Of a DNA stretch of 64,000 bases, positions 10,456 to 20,815 are shown in pieces (the stretch's first letter is position 1; every line of letters begins with the position of its first letter). The translations under genes were made by a program, and so were the position numbers. The notes beneath the pieces were generated by a model. That model was not told the origin of the DNA. It was given only the letters and a program-made list of their open reading frames with translations, and did not search any database. The DNA is from Haliotis asinina (lineage: Eukaryota > Mollusca > Gastropoda > Lepetellida > Haliotidae). Location: NCBI RefSeq assembly GCF_037392515.1, contig NC_090290.1, positions 186,001 through 250,000 of the forward strand, given 5' to 3'.

Positions 10456-12389
10456 TGTTTATTAAGAAAAATATGCATATATATAATTGACTTACAGGTG
10501 TTACAAAACAGGTCCTGCAAACTTTACATGGAAAAATTAATATCCAACGTACCTTATGGGTAACATATGGCAATCTTGGCGTCCTGTACCCCTGCTCCCC
10601 TCCCTCCCCATCCGAAATTGCACTGTATTAGGGAAGGCTGGGTGGGAAATTTTGTGAGCAAAAGCAAAATGGTCTACCTTGTGAGAGCATCCAGCATAGA
10701 TATGAACGGATGTGACGTATAGCTGCGGATGTGACATCAGCGGAAGTGACATCACGGAAGTGACGCAGGTAAAGTTGTGGAAAAATAAAACAATACACTG
10801 TCACGTGGATTGTTACGCTGGATACTCGTTGAGAGCTAAGTGCATAAACTTATGTGAAAGAATAGTAAATGCTGTCTGTGACTAATTAATGGAATGCGCC
10901 GACTAGTTGCCAAGGAACTGGGACAAATCATTTAATAAAATCTGATGCACAGCCTGTTGAATGCAATGTTACCTCGGAGCCTATTAAAACGACTTGGTTA
11001 GGGTTGTAACTTACCTCTCGGTATTAGCGTGTTTATCACACGCTGATGAATTGCTAGAACTCTGCGTTTGTCTTGCAAATGCTGCCTATAAACTTACCCT
11101 ATTCACTTTTTGGGGGCATTCATTCATGTTCACATTCATTGCTGCGGGGTCATTCATATTCACATTCATTCTCTTGGTTCCTCAAAACATTCTCACACAG
11201 GAGAAACTGTTTTGGCCCCAAAAAGTGTAAGCACCTGGTGTGCTAAAGGTAACCCTAGGTCGCATCCGGCGTGTTACCACCTAGCCCTAGGGTGTTCTTT
11301 CACAATCAGGCCCCTACTTTTCCCAAAGCAGTTTTTGTTAAATAAATATTCTATTGCATTCTGTGTTATGTTATTATTTGCATAAATAACCAATAGATGT
11401 ACACAGAGTATAAATATGAAATATTTCCAGTACATTATTTCTCAGAATATATTAACAACTAATGCTTATTTACATAATATTGGAATTAGAGAATCACCAT
11501 TGTGCCCACTTTGTAAACAGGCAAGATAGTCTGTTTGACATCTACTGTTTGAGTACAGTTTTGTAAAGGGAGTGTTGACAGAACTGTCCTCATGACTCGG
11601 AATATTGGGCAAAGGACAAACTGAATTAACATTAGACAATATATTATTTGGTTTTAAGGGGAAAAATAACTCTCCAAACGTTATCAGCCTGATAGTTTAA
11701 AGAAAAATATTTTTATTTTGAGCAGAAAAGGAGTTAAACCCTAAAACTTGCACCAGATCAAAAGTGAGATAAAAAAACTATAACAAATCATGTAAAAGTA
11801 TTACCTTTGTACACAGTGATCAAGCTAACATGTATCTCTTGGTAGTATTAACTTAAAAAAAGTTGCTTATACTTTGACATGTGAAGTCATTTATGAAAAC
11901 AAGCACCACTAAAAATGAAACGTTGGTTCTCCAATGTTTTACATCTAAATAATTAGTGGCTATACTTATCTGCCTACTCCACCAAATATTTTTATGACAA
12001 CAATCAAGATTACTATGGGTGCATTTTTTTATCCTAATTAGTCAGCTTTGATTTTGTTGGCGATTGGAGTTGAAGGTGATTTGAGACTTAACGATCATGT
12101 GACTCCAGGGAACAATAAAATCCTAATCACAGGAGAAGCCTGTGACTGCCCAAGAGACAGTACCCATGAACATATATACAGTGACAACGCAGAACTATCC
12201 AAGCTTTCCAGTGAATTACTAGACTTGTGCAAGTGCTGAAATTAGCTTAAGTGTTTAAGGAAAATAAATGTTACATATTTAGATTTAGGTTATTAAATAA
12301 TTAGGTTTAGTTAATTAATTTACTTAGTATGGGTTTAATATGATGATGATTTAAAATGTAACAATATGCTATTTACAAACATACTGCTA
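10456..12389. other. no gene recognised; short hairpin unit at 11104-11227
   Basis: No coding or RNA gene is supported across this interval. One 124-bp unit, 11104-11227, has perfect 12-bp inverted ends (CACTTTTTGGGG/CCCCAAAAAGTG) and a direct repeat of CATTCAT.TTCACATTCATT inside; it may be a tiny MITE. The remainder is AT-rich single-copy-looking sequence. Confidence 0.5.
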
Positions 12390-12826
12390 CATTGGGAGGA
12401 GGCCATTATGCCAAACCATGTCAAATGCTTTGCTAAAATCCATGAACATGGCCATAGTGTATTGTTTTTGTGTCTGCGCTACCATTATATCTTGCTCCAA
12501 AAGTAAAATATGGTCTAATGTCCAATTTGGAGTGAACCTGCTCTGGTCCTGTTTAGATTAGGTTATGGTTTTGGATTGGGTGTTTTAGCCTATTCTCTAC
12601 AATGATTTTGTAGTTTTGTAGAGGTGGGGATTGTTAGGGAGATTGGCCAAAATGAATCTGGGGAATTTCCCTGGCTCTAGGTCATCATTAGCTCCACCTT
12701 GGCTGTTTCCCAAGTGGGGATGTTTCCTGTGGTCCAGATTTGGTTCACTGTGTGAGTGCGAGGTTTGGCATGTTGCATGGGAGTTCATTAAGTAGAGTTT
12801 GTGTCAGGTTATGTGGACAAGGGGCA
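12390..12826 (-). pseudogene. LINE reverse transcriptase fragment (downstream half, split by gypsy)
   Basis: The minus strand reads, with frame changes, WTTGNIPTWETAKV...PGKFP...PISLT (about 12740-12640) and then TPNWTLDHILLLEQDI...FMDFSKAFDMVWHNGL (about 12545-12400). These are reverse transcriptase motifs of I/Jockey-type LINEs, including the FLDFSKAFDxVWHxGL block with the first catalytic aspartate (D of MDF). The matching upstream part lies across the gypsy insertion at 17214-17650. Several stops break it. The frame is lost below 12390. Confidence 0.7.
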
Positions 12827-13023
12827 TGTAACAGTGTGATATGAAGACCAACGACAGATGACTGTTCACTACAAGTTTTATTGAAGATCTGAATGCGACG
12901 TGTATACATGTGACACGGTTCGCGAGCAGCACGTGCGAGGCAGGCACATCCGGGTAGGGGACCGGTCCGGCTCGCCTGGCCTAACTGCACATGCAGACTG
13001 TATACAAGTCTCTTATCATTACA
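12827..13023 (-). repeat. 3' LTR of the gypsy element
   Basis: This is the 197-bp LTR downstream of gag-pol in minus orientation. It carries AATAAA on minus (plus TTTATT near 12869), the probable polyadenylation signal. It matches the 5' LTR at every base that I compared. Confidence 0.9.
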
Positions 13024-13035
13024 TCTCCCCTCTCT
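13024..13035 (-). promoter_or_regulatory. polypurine tract
   Basis: On minus, AGAGAGGGGAGA directly precedes the 3' LTR. This is the usual place and composition of the primer for plus-strand DNA synthesis in Ty3/gypsy elements. Confidence 0.75.
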
Positions 13036-13101
13036 AGCACGAAACTTCTCCAGACGGCAGGGAACCATCTGAAACATCAAACATGGTTAAACATACAACA
13101 G

Positions 13102-16100
13102 TTAACAATCCACTCCCAATCTCATGGGTGGCTTGGACACACGGCCAAATCTAGTCACAGTCGGTGACGGAGACATCCCAGACACTGGGGACGTCGTAGA
13201 CGACGAAGATGTAACATCGGCGGTTCCAGCACTCTTCACTGGCACAAACGTGCGTGACGACAACAGAATATCACGACGATTCCTCCGAAGTAGACTACCA
13301 CGATCTGTCTGAACAAAGTAAGACCTTGGGCCAACGTCCTGAATGACCGTACCTCGTTGTGACCAATCACGCCGCTGATGATCACGCACTGCAACTTTGT
13401 CACCACACTGAAGCCTACTCAAACTCTTAGTAGACCTGTCGTAATAGCGCTTCTGTTTTACTTTCTGATTCTCCTTATATTTAACAACTTTACGAGATCT
13501 GGGAACTTGCAAAAGTTTCTCCTGAATAGGGAGATTAGAGCGAATACGTCTGCCCATAAGAATCTCGGCTGGGGATCGCCCATTATCAAGAGGAGAGCTC
13601 CTGTAAGCAAGTAACCCCATATAAGGATCCCGACTTTCCTTACGCAAAATGTTTTTCACAATCTGAACAGCTTTTTCTGCCAAACCATTTGACTGTGGGT
13701 AGTTTGGACTAGACGTGTTATGCTTGAATTGCCAGTCACGTGTAAACTGTCTAAATTCGTGACTACGAAACTGGGGACCATTGTCTGTAAATACCTCGTC
13801 GGGGATACCATGGCGAGCAAACGCCGTTTTCATGGAGGCGATGACACGACGAGACGACGTATCTGTCAAGGAGCATACCTCCGGATAGTTGGAGAGATAA
13901 TCTACAATCACCAGATAATCTTTCCCACCACAGTAAAAGAGATCTGCGGCAACTTTCTGCCAAGGGCGAGAAACCGTCGGATGAGGTTGCAGAGGTTCAG
14001 GCTGCTGTCTGTTCCTGTATGTTTGACACATAGAACAGTTAGACACAATATTGTCAATATCATGATTGAGTCGTGGCCAAAAAAGAGTTTCTCTGGATCT
14101 ACGTTTACATTTCTCCATACCAAGATGACCAGCATGAATTTTGTTTAGCATGCAGTTTCTGAGCGAGGTAGGTATTACAACCCTAACACCCTTGAAGATT
14201 ACACCATCTACAACAGTCAAATCATGCCTGTAGTTCCAATACTCACGAAGATTCACGGGACATGAACTTCTATGCTCTGGCCAACCTGACTGAACAATTT
14301 CCATCAAAGCGACTAGCACAGGATCCCGGCTTGTCTCCTGACGTATCTCAGCATAGCGTGTCGTGGACACAGGGAGAGACGAGACGATCATGTCAACGTA
14401 GGCTTGAACACATTCTTCAGATGACGAAACAGATCCGGGCTTTGATGAAGGACATGAGCGGGACAATGTATCAGCTGTAAACATGAACTTTCCCGAGGTA
14501 TGTGAGACTTGAACATCATACTGTTGCATTCTTAACATGAATCTCTGTATTCTGAGAGGGCAGTCATTCAGAGATTTGTTGAAAATTGAAACAAGTGGTT
14601 TGTGATCCGTTTCTACAAGTATGGACTGCCCATATAAGTACTGATGGAAATGTTCACATGCAAAAGTTATTGACAACATTTCCTTTTCGATTTGAGCGTA
14701 CCTTGTTTCAGCACAGGTAAGAGCTCTGGAAGCATACGCTACAGGCAACCAATCAGAATCATACTTCTGCAGCAGGACAGCACCCAACCCATTCTGGGAA
14801 GCGTCAGACGAAATCTTGATTTTCCTCCCAGGATCAAAGAACTTCAGGACTGGCTCCTGTGACACAGCTTGCTTCAGAGACAACCATGATTGTTCCTGCT
14901 GAGGTAGCCACAGAAAATCAACATCTTTATCCAACAATTGTCTAAGTGGTTGCGTCTTCTCTGACAAGCGAGGGATGAATTTACCTAAGTAATTTATCAT
15001 ACCCAAAAACCTTTGGATATCTTTCTTACAGGTAGGTCTCTGCATAGACTGTATTGCTTCAACCTTCCGGGCATCTGCCTTCACACCATCGCTGCTAATC
15101 ACATCGCCAAGAAATGTTAACTCGGTGACTCCAAATACACATTTGTCTGGGTTGAACTTCAAGTTATTCCGACGTGCGATATCAAGGACCTGAGAAAGAT
15201 GGTTATCATGATCTTCAGGTGTCGAACCTGACACAATAATATCATCCATGGAGGTATCTACACCTTCCACTGAATCAAACAAAGTGTGGATTGTCTTATG
15301 ATACACTTCTGGAGCAGAAGATATGCCAAAGGGGAGCCGTAAGAATCTATATCTTCCAAAAGGTGTTATAAACGTACAGACCTTCGAACTCTCCTCATCC
15401 AACCTCAGTTGCCAAAATCCAGCTGACGCATCCAGTTTACTGAAATAACGTGCATTCGAGAACTTTGCAGTGATTTCATCTCGTGTGGGAAGCTTAAAAT
15501 GTTCACGTTTAATGGCCTTATTCAAGTCCTTAGGGTCAATGCAGACTCTCAATTGTTTGTTTGGCTTTTCAACAATTACAAGAGGACTCACCCAATCCGT
15601 TGGTTCATTCACCTTGGTTATGACGTCAAGCTTCTCCATGCGATTGAGTTCCTCCTTCAGTCTGTCATGTAAAGCAAAGGGCACTCGACGACATGCGTTT
15701 ACGACAGGTGGAACATCATTATCGAGCTTGATGTGATGAACACCTGGCAGATTACCTAGACCCTTGAACACGTCTGCATATTTCTGAAATACTACACCTC
15801 CATTCAAAGGTAACTCAGCATCAACAGAGAGAACACGGCGAACCAAATTCAACTGGTCACATGCTTTCAGCCCTAGAATAGACTGAACATCTTCTGGAGT
15901 TACAACAAATATGAGATCAAGTTGTATGTTCTTGTGACAAACTTTAGCTGTAAACTGACCCATTACAGGAATATCAACATGAGAGTAACCAGTGAGTTTA
16001 GTCTTTGAGAGGCGCAGTTTGGGCTTGTCTAATAGTCTGTTGAAATCTTTCTCAGAAAGGATATTAGCTTGAGCACCTGTGTCAAGTTTAAGTGGCAAGA

Positions 16101-16989
16101 ACGTGTTATTGACTTGTAAAGAGACTATCCAATCTTTGCCAGAAACGACATCTGCATCAACTGAATCCACAAAGAGTTCATCTTGGGTTTTCTCAACAAA
16201 GTGAACTTTACTTTTCGATGACTGATTTTTGGACCTACAAACTCTAGCAAAGTGATTCTGTTTCCCACATTTATCACATGATTTTCCAGATGCAGGACAT
16301 TTTCTAGGAGCGTGTGTAAATCCACAATAGCCACACGTATCAGACTGCTCAATCGAACGTGAACCAGAACTCTGTGACTTTTTCCTGTTAGATTTTCGAC
16401 GACCAGATTTTGATTGTTGTTCAACTGAATGTACTGGCTGAGGGTCTAGTGGATGAAGTTCCTTAACTTGAACTTTACTAGCTTCAGCAGCTCTGCACAT
16501 AGTAATAGTCTTGTCTAAAGTCAAATCATCTTCACGCAAGAGTCTTTCCCTTAATGCATCACTTGCAATGCCACAAATTATCCTATCTCGTATGAGTGAG
16601 TCATGCAAATCTCCAAACTCGCATGTTTTTGCTCTGCTCTTTAACTCTGTAACATACTGGTCTATTTTCTCCCCTTCCCTCTGGCTACATGTAAAGAATC
16701 TGTGCCTCTCGAAGGTAATGTTACGTTTGGGAATGCAGTAAGCTTCAAATTTATCCAAAATTGACTTAAGTCTCATGGCATCCATTTCACTCTCAAAATG
16801 AAATGTGTTATAAAGTTCAAGTGCATCTTCTCCAATTGTAGACAAAAAAATAGACGACTTTACCTTGTCACCTTTCCCGTCCTTGTCAGAAGCAGTCAAA
16901 AACAGCTCAAACCGTTGCTTGAACTTACGCCAGTTCTCAGCAAGATTACCAGTCAAAAGCAAAGGTGAGGGTGGTCGTAGTTTGTCCAT
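13102..16989 (-). CDS. gag-pol polyprotein of Ty3/gypsy retrotransposon
   Basis: One uninterrupted frame of 1295 residues starts 28 bases after the LTR. Gag covers about residues 1-260 and ends in two zinc knuckles, CGYCGFTHAPRKC (219-231) and CDKCGKQNHFARVC (238-251). The protease has LDTGA (D303). Reverse transcriptase shows FSKLDASAGFWQL (D520) and SMDD (580-583), where most relatives have Y-x-D-D, so the tyrosine position is serine. RNase H shows SSDAS (D729), E768 and TDHKPL (D795). Integrase has an H-H-C-C finger (HAGHLG...CSMC), D1016, D1069 and E1105, giving the D-x-D-35-E spacing. No chromodomain or envelope gene is present. Gag and pol share one frame with no stop between them. All key residues except the YxDD tyrosine are intact, so this copy may be active. 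Confidence 0.93.
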   Translation of the reverse strand: MDKLRPPSPLLLTGNLAENWRKFKQRFELFLTASDKDGKGDKVKSSIFLSTIGEDALELYNTFHFESEMDAMRLKSILDKFEAYCIPKRNITFERHRFFTCSQREGEKIDQYVTELKSRAKTCEFGDLHDSLIRDRIICGIASDALRERLLREDDLTLDKTITMCRAAEASKVQVKELHPLDPQPVHSVEQQSKSGRRKSNRKKSQSSGSRSIEQSDTCGYCGFTHAPRKCPASGKSCDKCGKQNHFARVCRSKNQSSKSKVHFVEKTQDELFVDSVDADVVSGKDWIVSLQVNNTFLPLKLDTGAQANILSEKDFNRLLDKPKLRLSKTKLTGYSHVDIPVMGQFTAKVCHKNIQLDLIFVVTPEDVQSILGLKACDQLNLVRRVLSVDAELPLNGGVVFQKYADVFKGLGNLPGVHHIKLDNDVPPVVNACRRVPFALHDRLKEELNRMEKLDVITKVNEPTDWVSPLVIVEKPNKQLRVCIDPKDLNKAIKREHFKLPTRDEITAKFSNARYFSKLDASAGFWQLRLDEESSKVCTFITPFGRYRFLRLPFGISSAPEVYHKTIHTLFDSVEGVDTSMDDIIVSGSTPEDHDNHLSQVLDIARRNNLKFNPDKCVFGVTELTFLGDVISSDGVKADARKVEAIQSMQRPTCKKDIQRFLGMINYLGKFIPRLSEKTQPLRQLLDKDVDFLWLPQQEQSWLSLKQAVSQEPVLKFFDPGRKIKISSDASQNGLGAVLLQKYDSDWLPVAYASRALTCAETRYAQIEKEMLSITFACEHFHQYLYGQSILVETDHKPLVSIFNKSLNDCPLRIQRFMLRMQQYDVQVSHTSGKFMFTADTLSRSCPSSKPGSVSSSEECVQAYVDMIVSSLPVSTTRYAEIRQETSRDPVLVALMEIVQSGWPEHRSSCPVNLREYWNYRHDLTVVDGVIFKGVRVVIPTSLRNCMLNKIHAGHLGMEKCKRRSRETLFWPRLNHDIDNIVSNCSMCQTYRNRQQPEPLQPHPTVSRPWQKVAADLFYCGGKDYLVIVDYLSNYPEVCSLTDTSSRRVIASMKTAFARHGIPDEVFTDNGPQFRSHEFRQFTRDWQFKHNTSSPNYPQSNGLAEKAVQIVKNILRKESRDPYMGLLAYRSSPLDNGRSPAEILMGRRIRSNLPIQEKLLQVPRSRKVVKYKENQKVKQKRYYDRSTKSLSRLQCGDKVAVRDHQRRDWSQRGTVIQDVGPRSYFVQTDRGSLLRRNRRDILLSSRTFVPVKSAGTADVTSSSSTTSPVSGMSPSPTVTRFGRVSKPPMRLGVDC

Positions 16990-17001
16990 TCTCTGACGAA
17001 A

Positions 17002-17016
17002 CCACTTCTGACACCA
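17002..17016 (-). promoter_or_regulatory. primer binding site, tRNA-Leu type
   Basis: On minus, TGGTGTCAGAAGTGG directly follows the 5' LTR. It is complementary to the 3' end of animal tRNA-Leu (ending CCCACTTCTGACA plus CCA), which I know from the standard tRNA-Leu sequence. Confidence 0.8.
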
Positions 17017-17213
17017 TGTAACAGTGTGATATGAAGACCAACGACAGATGACTGTTCACTACAAGTTTTATTGAAGATCTGAATGCGACGTGTATACATG
17101 TGACACGGTTCGCGAGCAGCACGTGCGAGGCAGGCACATCCGGGTAGGGGACCGGTCCGGCTCGCCTGGCCTAACTGCACATGCAGACTGTATACAAGTC
17201 TCTTATCATTACA
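17017..17213 (-). repeat. 5' LTR of the gypsy element
   Basis: This 197-bp LTR, read on minus, drives gag-pol. It starts TGTAATGATAAG at 17213 and ends TTACA at 17017 next to the primer site. It includes the promoter region and the AATAAA signal also seen in its partner. Confidence 0.9.
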
Positions 17214-17650
17214 GGGAGTTTTTGTTTTCGAGTGCTGACCTGAGTTTGTGGATGTTGATAATTTTATTTATGGGTAGCAGTGTGGTCGATGGTTTAGGTG
17301 TGTATGAGGGATGGTTTTCGATGGAGTTTTAGAAGTCTAGTGGCTAGTTGGTGGAGTGGCTGATGTTCCGAGAAGTGGACAGCAACTGTGTTTGCTTTAT
17401 CTTTGTTTGTGGGGAGGTCCGGAAGGTTTGGTTGAACGATTTTTTTAATTTCCTAGAACAGTTTTAAATTTGTTCCACATTTTCCTGGAATTGAGGGGGC
17501 TTAGCCTCAGGGTTGTGGAAATTTTTCTGCAGTGATCCTGTTTTGCTGCCCTAATGATCTGTTTAGTGTTGTTTGTGATTCTTTTAGCCAAATGTAATTT
17601 TGAACAGTCCATCTTAGATTGAGGGTCTATTTACTTGCCTTTCTTGCGTT
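17214..17650 (-). pseudogene. LINE fragment (upstream half, split by gypsy)
   Basis: On minus the sequence reads SKLHLAKRITNNTKQIIRAAKQDH..KISTTLRLS and then NIHKLRSALENKNS, with stops between. This looks like the linker between endonuclease and reverse transcriptase of I/Jockey-type LINEs, where a lysine-rich stretch (KRxIRxAKRxHW) precedes the RT. The reading resumes beyond the gypsy element at 12826 with PCPHNLTQTLLNELP. The two pieces are therefore one old LINE cut by the gypsy insertion. Confidence 0.6.
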
Positions 17651-18335
17651 GATAATTTTTGGGCGCTACGATGATACTGTTTTTGGTGCCGAGGTGGTCC
17701 AAGCAGTGGGAATGCATTTATTTGGGTAAGAGTTCTGCCCATATCCCCCCCTTTTCAAATGTCATATTAAGACTGTGACAGTCGAAGTGTCAATAAAAAA
17801 TGCAAACAATGTTAACTATGATGTTAGAAAAATAAGGAATGAAACCATTTCACAAAACACTGACTGGGAATAGAACACTGAACTGTACGAACGGAAGACG
17901 CCATGACACTGGCTGAGAAGGAAGCGGATGTATGACATATTCCATACAACTAATTCTTATACGTGGACGAGCATCATTTGGTGTCAATGCAGTAAGCATA
18001 TGCTTACGTTTAATGATCGCCGGGATACATTGTACCAATGTCTTTGAGGAGCATAGTGAAGATTTCGTCACTGTGTGGTACATATATTCCGCAAGATGTA
18101 AACTGAAATCGCCACAACGAATGTGAGTACTTGGTAATTGCCTTTTAATACATCACCACCTATTCTCTATGAGGTTGGTGCAGGCACCTGTCACAGGATC
18201 TGTACACACAAATAATGGAATTAGTGCAAATATTAGAGTGTTAAATAAAACAATTCATTGACTGCATTATTCAAGGAAAATTTTATAGTAAGTACCTTTG
18301 TTTTTTTCTTTATGATTAACATTGGTGTGGGTATG
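17651..18335. other. no gene recognised
   Basis: No protein or RNA gene is supported. A 77-codon minus frame at 17850-18083 has no recognisable motif. The right edge passes directly into the 55-bp array. Confidence 0.4.
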
Positions 18336-18665
18336 CCCCAGGCCAACCAGTCCGTCGTAACCCTTCCAGCAGTCTGTAATGACATGACTACCCCAGGCCA
18401 ATCAGTCCGTCATAACCCTTCCAGCAGTCTGTAAAGACATGACTACCCCAGGCCAACCAGTCCGTCGTAACCCTTCCAGCAGTCTGTAAAGACATGACTA
18501 CCCCAGGCCAACCAGTCCGTCGTAACCCTTCCAGCAGTCTGTAAAGACATGACTACCCCAGGCCAATCAGTGCGTCATAACCCTTCCAGCAGTCTGTAAT
18601 GACATGACTACCCCAGGCCAACCAGTCCGTCGTAACCCTTCCAGCAGTCTGTAAAGACATGACTA
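18336..18665. repeat. 55-bp minisatellite, six copies, derived from a Merlin transposase segment
   Basis: Units of 55 bp start CCCCAGGCCA at 18336, 18391, 18446, 18501, 18556 and 18611, with only a few substitutions between them. A seventh, diverged unit (18666-18715) merges with the Merlin gene. Read on minus, one frame of each unit encodes GSHVFTDCWKGYDGLVGLG, the Merlin block with the second catalytic aspartate. Because 55 is not a multiple of three, consecutive copies change frame, so the array cannot be an extended protein. Confidence 0.9.
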
Positions 18666-19299
18666 CCCCTAACCACATTGTACGTTATAATCCTCTCCAA
18701 CGTCTGTCGGTCACGTCCGCTGGCACCAAAAAAAAATTCCTACTTTCTCTACAAATTTCCCCCAAAACCCACCGACCCTCTACTACTCTACCCCAATGAT
18801 ACTTATGTTTACCAAACTTACTCTCGTCAATTTCTACTGTCATGCCAGGGCCCCCTATCATGATCGAACTTTCCCTTTCCACAAGTGAAGAGCAAACCTC
18901 TCTACAGTACATGAAATAGTCTGATACAGTTTCTCTAGATGTTTCCAGGACTCTCCCACCCTTATCACAATCAAAACTGGTCTCTCTGATTGTGTCTGTG
19001 TAACTCATCTTATGAGCGAAATAGTAAGTGAGGAGCATAGTCTTAGCCAACGACAAATTGGACCCAGAAAACCATGTACCCCTCCATGCAGGAACTTGAT
19101 TATTATTAGATTTTTTGCATAATTTTTTTTTACATTGAAACCTGAACACAATGTTTTTACCTTTCCTGTTAATACTGTATATGTGGGTAAGTATCTGGTG
19201 ACAGTTAGGGCAGTGAGCTTGTGCTGGTAAAACACTGTAGCGTTTACAAAATTCAACAGTGCTTTCAGGAGTGCGCAAGTTAGCCGACAACGTAAACAA
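18666..19299 (-). pseudogene. Merlin (IS1595/ISXO2-like) transposase, truncated
   Basis: From 19299 on minus, 204 residues begin MFTLSANLRTPESTVEFCKRY, followed by a zinc ribbon (CPNC...CKKKLC) and an HTH-like section (SYTDTIRETSFDCD). The start of the DDE domain is clear: GPGMTVEIDESKFGKHKYHWGR, with D and E of the VEIDES block, then WVLGEICRESRNFFLVPADVTDR. A one-base frameshift follows at about 18695; the next frame gives LERIITYNVVRGSHVFTDCWK, after which the sequence dissolves into the 55-bp array. The C-terminal third with the last catalytic residue is missing. Merlin is the eukaryotic relative of bacterial IS1016/IS1595. Confidence 0.8.
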
Positions 19300-19641
19300 A
19301 TTAATGGGGACGGTAGCTCTGACCGTAGGATCAGAAACTGAGGGCTTGTAGGTGCAGCTGCAGTGGGTGAGGAGGATGGTGCCAGGGGTGAAGGGCTTTT
19401 GGAAGGGGGATCGGCCGGCGTGGCGTAGGAGGTGTTAGGTGCTGGGTTTAGGCCTTGCAATTCCTCGGCGGGTTAAGGACTGGGAGACTGCGATTCAAGG
19501 AAATGAGCGGGACGTTTAATGGTGCGTTTAGGTTGGGAAGGTGTGTTCATAGAAACAGGACTTGAGGGGGTGGTGTTGGTGAATTAGATGACGAAATAGT
19601 GTGCACAAGCACACGATTTGAAAAAAACACGAAGAGAACAT

Positions 19642-20082
19642 GATGAGCAAGAAGTTAACGTGACATAATGTGGGTCACCAAGAAAAATCTACTAATTCAA
19701 CAGACAACGTCGCAAAAAGATATATAAACAGAATTAGTTGTTATGATAGTAGTATGTGAAGTCACACTCTACGTCTACCTAAACATAAGATGAGCACGAA
19801 GTTAACGTGACATAATGTGGGTCACCGAAAAAAATCTACTAATTCAACAGACAACGTCACAAAAAGATATATAAACAGAATTAGTTGTTATGATAGTAGT
19901 ATGTGACGTCACACTCTACGTCTACCTAAACATAAGATGAGCACAAAGTTAACGTGACATAATGTGGGTCACCGCGAAAAATCTACTAATTCAACAGACA
20001 ACGTCACAAAAAGATATATAAACAGAATTAATTGCTATGATAGTAGTATGTGACATCACACTCTACGTCTACCTATACATAA
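19642..20082. repeat. 147-bp tandem repeat, three copies
   Basis: Units begin GATGAGCA at 19642, 19789 and 19936, exactly 147 bp apart, and the sequence after the third (20083) begins GATGATCG and diverges. The copies are more than 90 percent alike by eye; each contains GTTAACGTGACATAATGTGG and ATATATAAACAGAATTA. No coding capacity is evident. Their origin was not found elsewhere in the window. Confidence 0.9.
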
Positions 20083-20604
20083 GATGATCGAAAAACACCG
20101 ACTGACATCAACTGCTCCATAGCCGTGATCACTCAACTGGAAGAAACACCGGAAGATGACATGACATACAGGACAGCAGATCGAATCCCTGGTGAGTCGT
20201 ACAAATTAGTAAAAATGTATAGAACTTGCATCGTTGTATGAAGGATGAGAAGAAGGAGATGAGTGGAGGAGGGACTAAGGCAAGAGGTGCGGGCATCGCC
20301 ATTTTATTTTAATGCTTATATCTCCCCCCCCCACTTTTTGAATATTACCCCAAAACTTCTAAAACCCCGTTAAATGATTTAACCCACCACAAATTTATAC
20401 CAGCGCCCCTTATAATAATATTACTCCGGGGAACAAATCCCCTGGAGCGCGCTTCTTACTGAAAAAAGAGGGGGTTACAGACGGAACTCTTTCCTGTATT
20501 TGTTATGCCGATAATAGTGTTGGTGAGGTTGGTGTTGAAGGTGTTTATATCTGTAATATATTTTTACAAAGGTGTGCGAATTTGGTCCATTTGTTACGGT
20601 TAAT
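20083..20604. other. no gene recognised
   Basis: Nothing supported. A C-run (20328-20335) and AT-rich sequence precede the LTR copy. Confidence 0.4.
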
Positions 20605-20815
20605 AATTTGCTGTGACAAAAGGTGTAAGAAATTCCCTCAAAATATAACACTGTAAAATATTCAGTAATATGTACAGAGCAAACAAAAGCAAGATACAAA
20701 GATTCACAATAGAGGTTTCATGTACAATGCATCTGAGTCAAACCAAACGTAATGGGTGACAAATGTAATATCAACTCACCAAAGTCTTGACTTGAGAGTG
20801 AGAAACAGATAGTAG
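20605..20815 (-). repeat. LTR of the Gmr1-like family, copy B, continued as a satellite array
   Basis: The region matches copy A (450-1000) and copy C (63575-64000): GCTGTGACAAAAGGTGTAAG, TAGAGGTTTCATGTACAATGC and AAGTCTTGACTTGAGAGTGAG in the same order. Where copies A and C go on with ACTGAAT..AACACA, this copy passes into the 93-bp array. No pol sequence is attached. Confidence 0.75.

Larger units (their letters stand above)
12827..17213 (-). mobile_element. intact Ty3/gypsy LTR retrotransposon with apparently identical 197-bp LTRs
   Basis: Two direct repeats, 12827-13023 and 17017-17213, are each 197 bp and identical by eye; on minus they begin TGTAATGATAAG and end CTGTTACA. Transcription runs on minus, so 17017-17213 is the 5' LTR. 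A tRNA-Leu-type primer site, a single full-length gag-pol frame and a purine tract before the 3' LTR are all in place. Identical LTRs and an open frame mean a very recent insertion. The element splits an old LINE. The expected 4-6 bp target duplication is not seen: GGGCA precedes 12827 and GGGAG follows 17213. Confidence 0.92.

Noticed and set aside
10084..10573. Three overlapping minus frames of 103-139 codons
   Set aside because: They run through the 61-bp tandem repeat; openness in all frames follows from the repetition.
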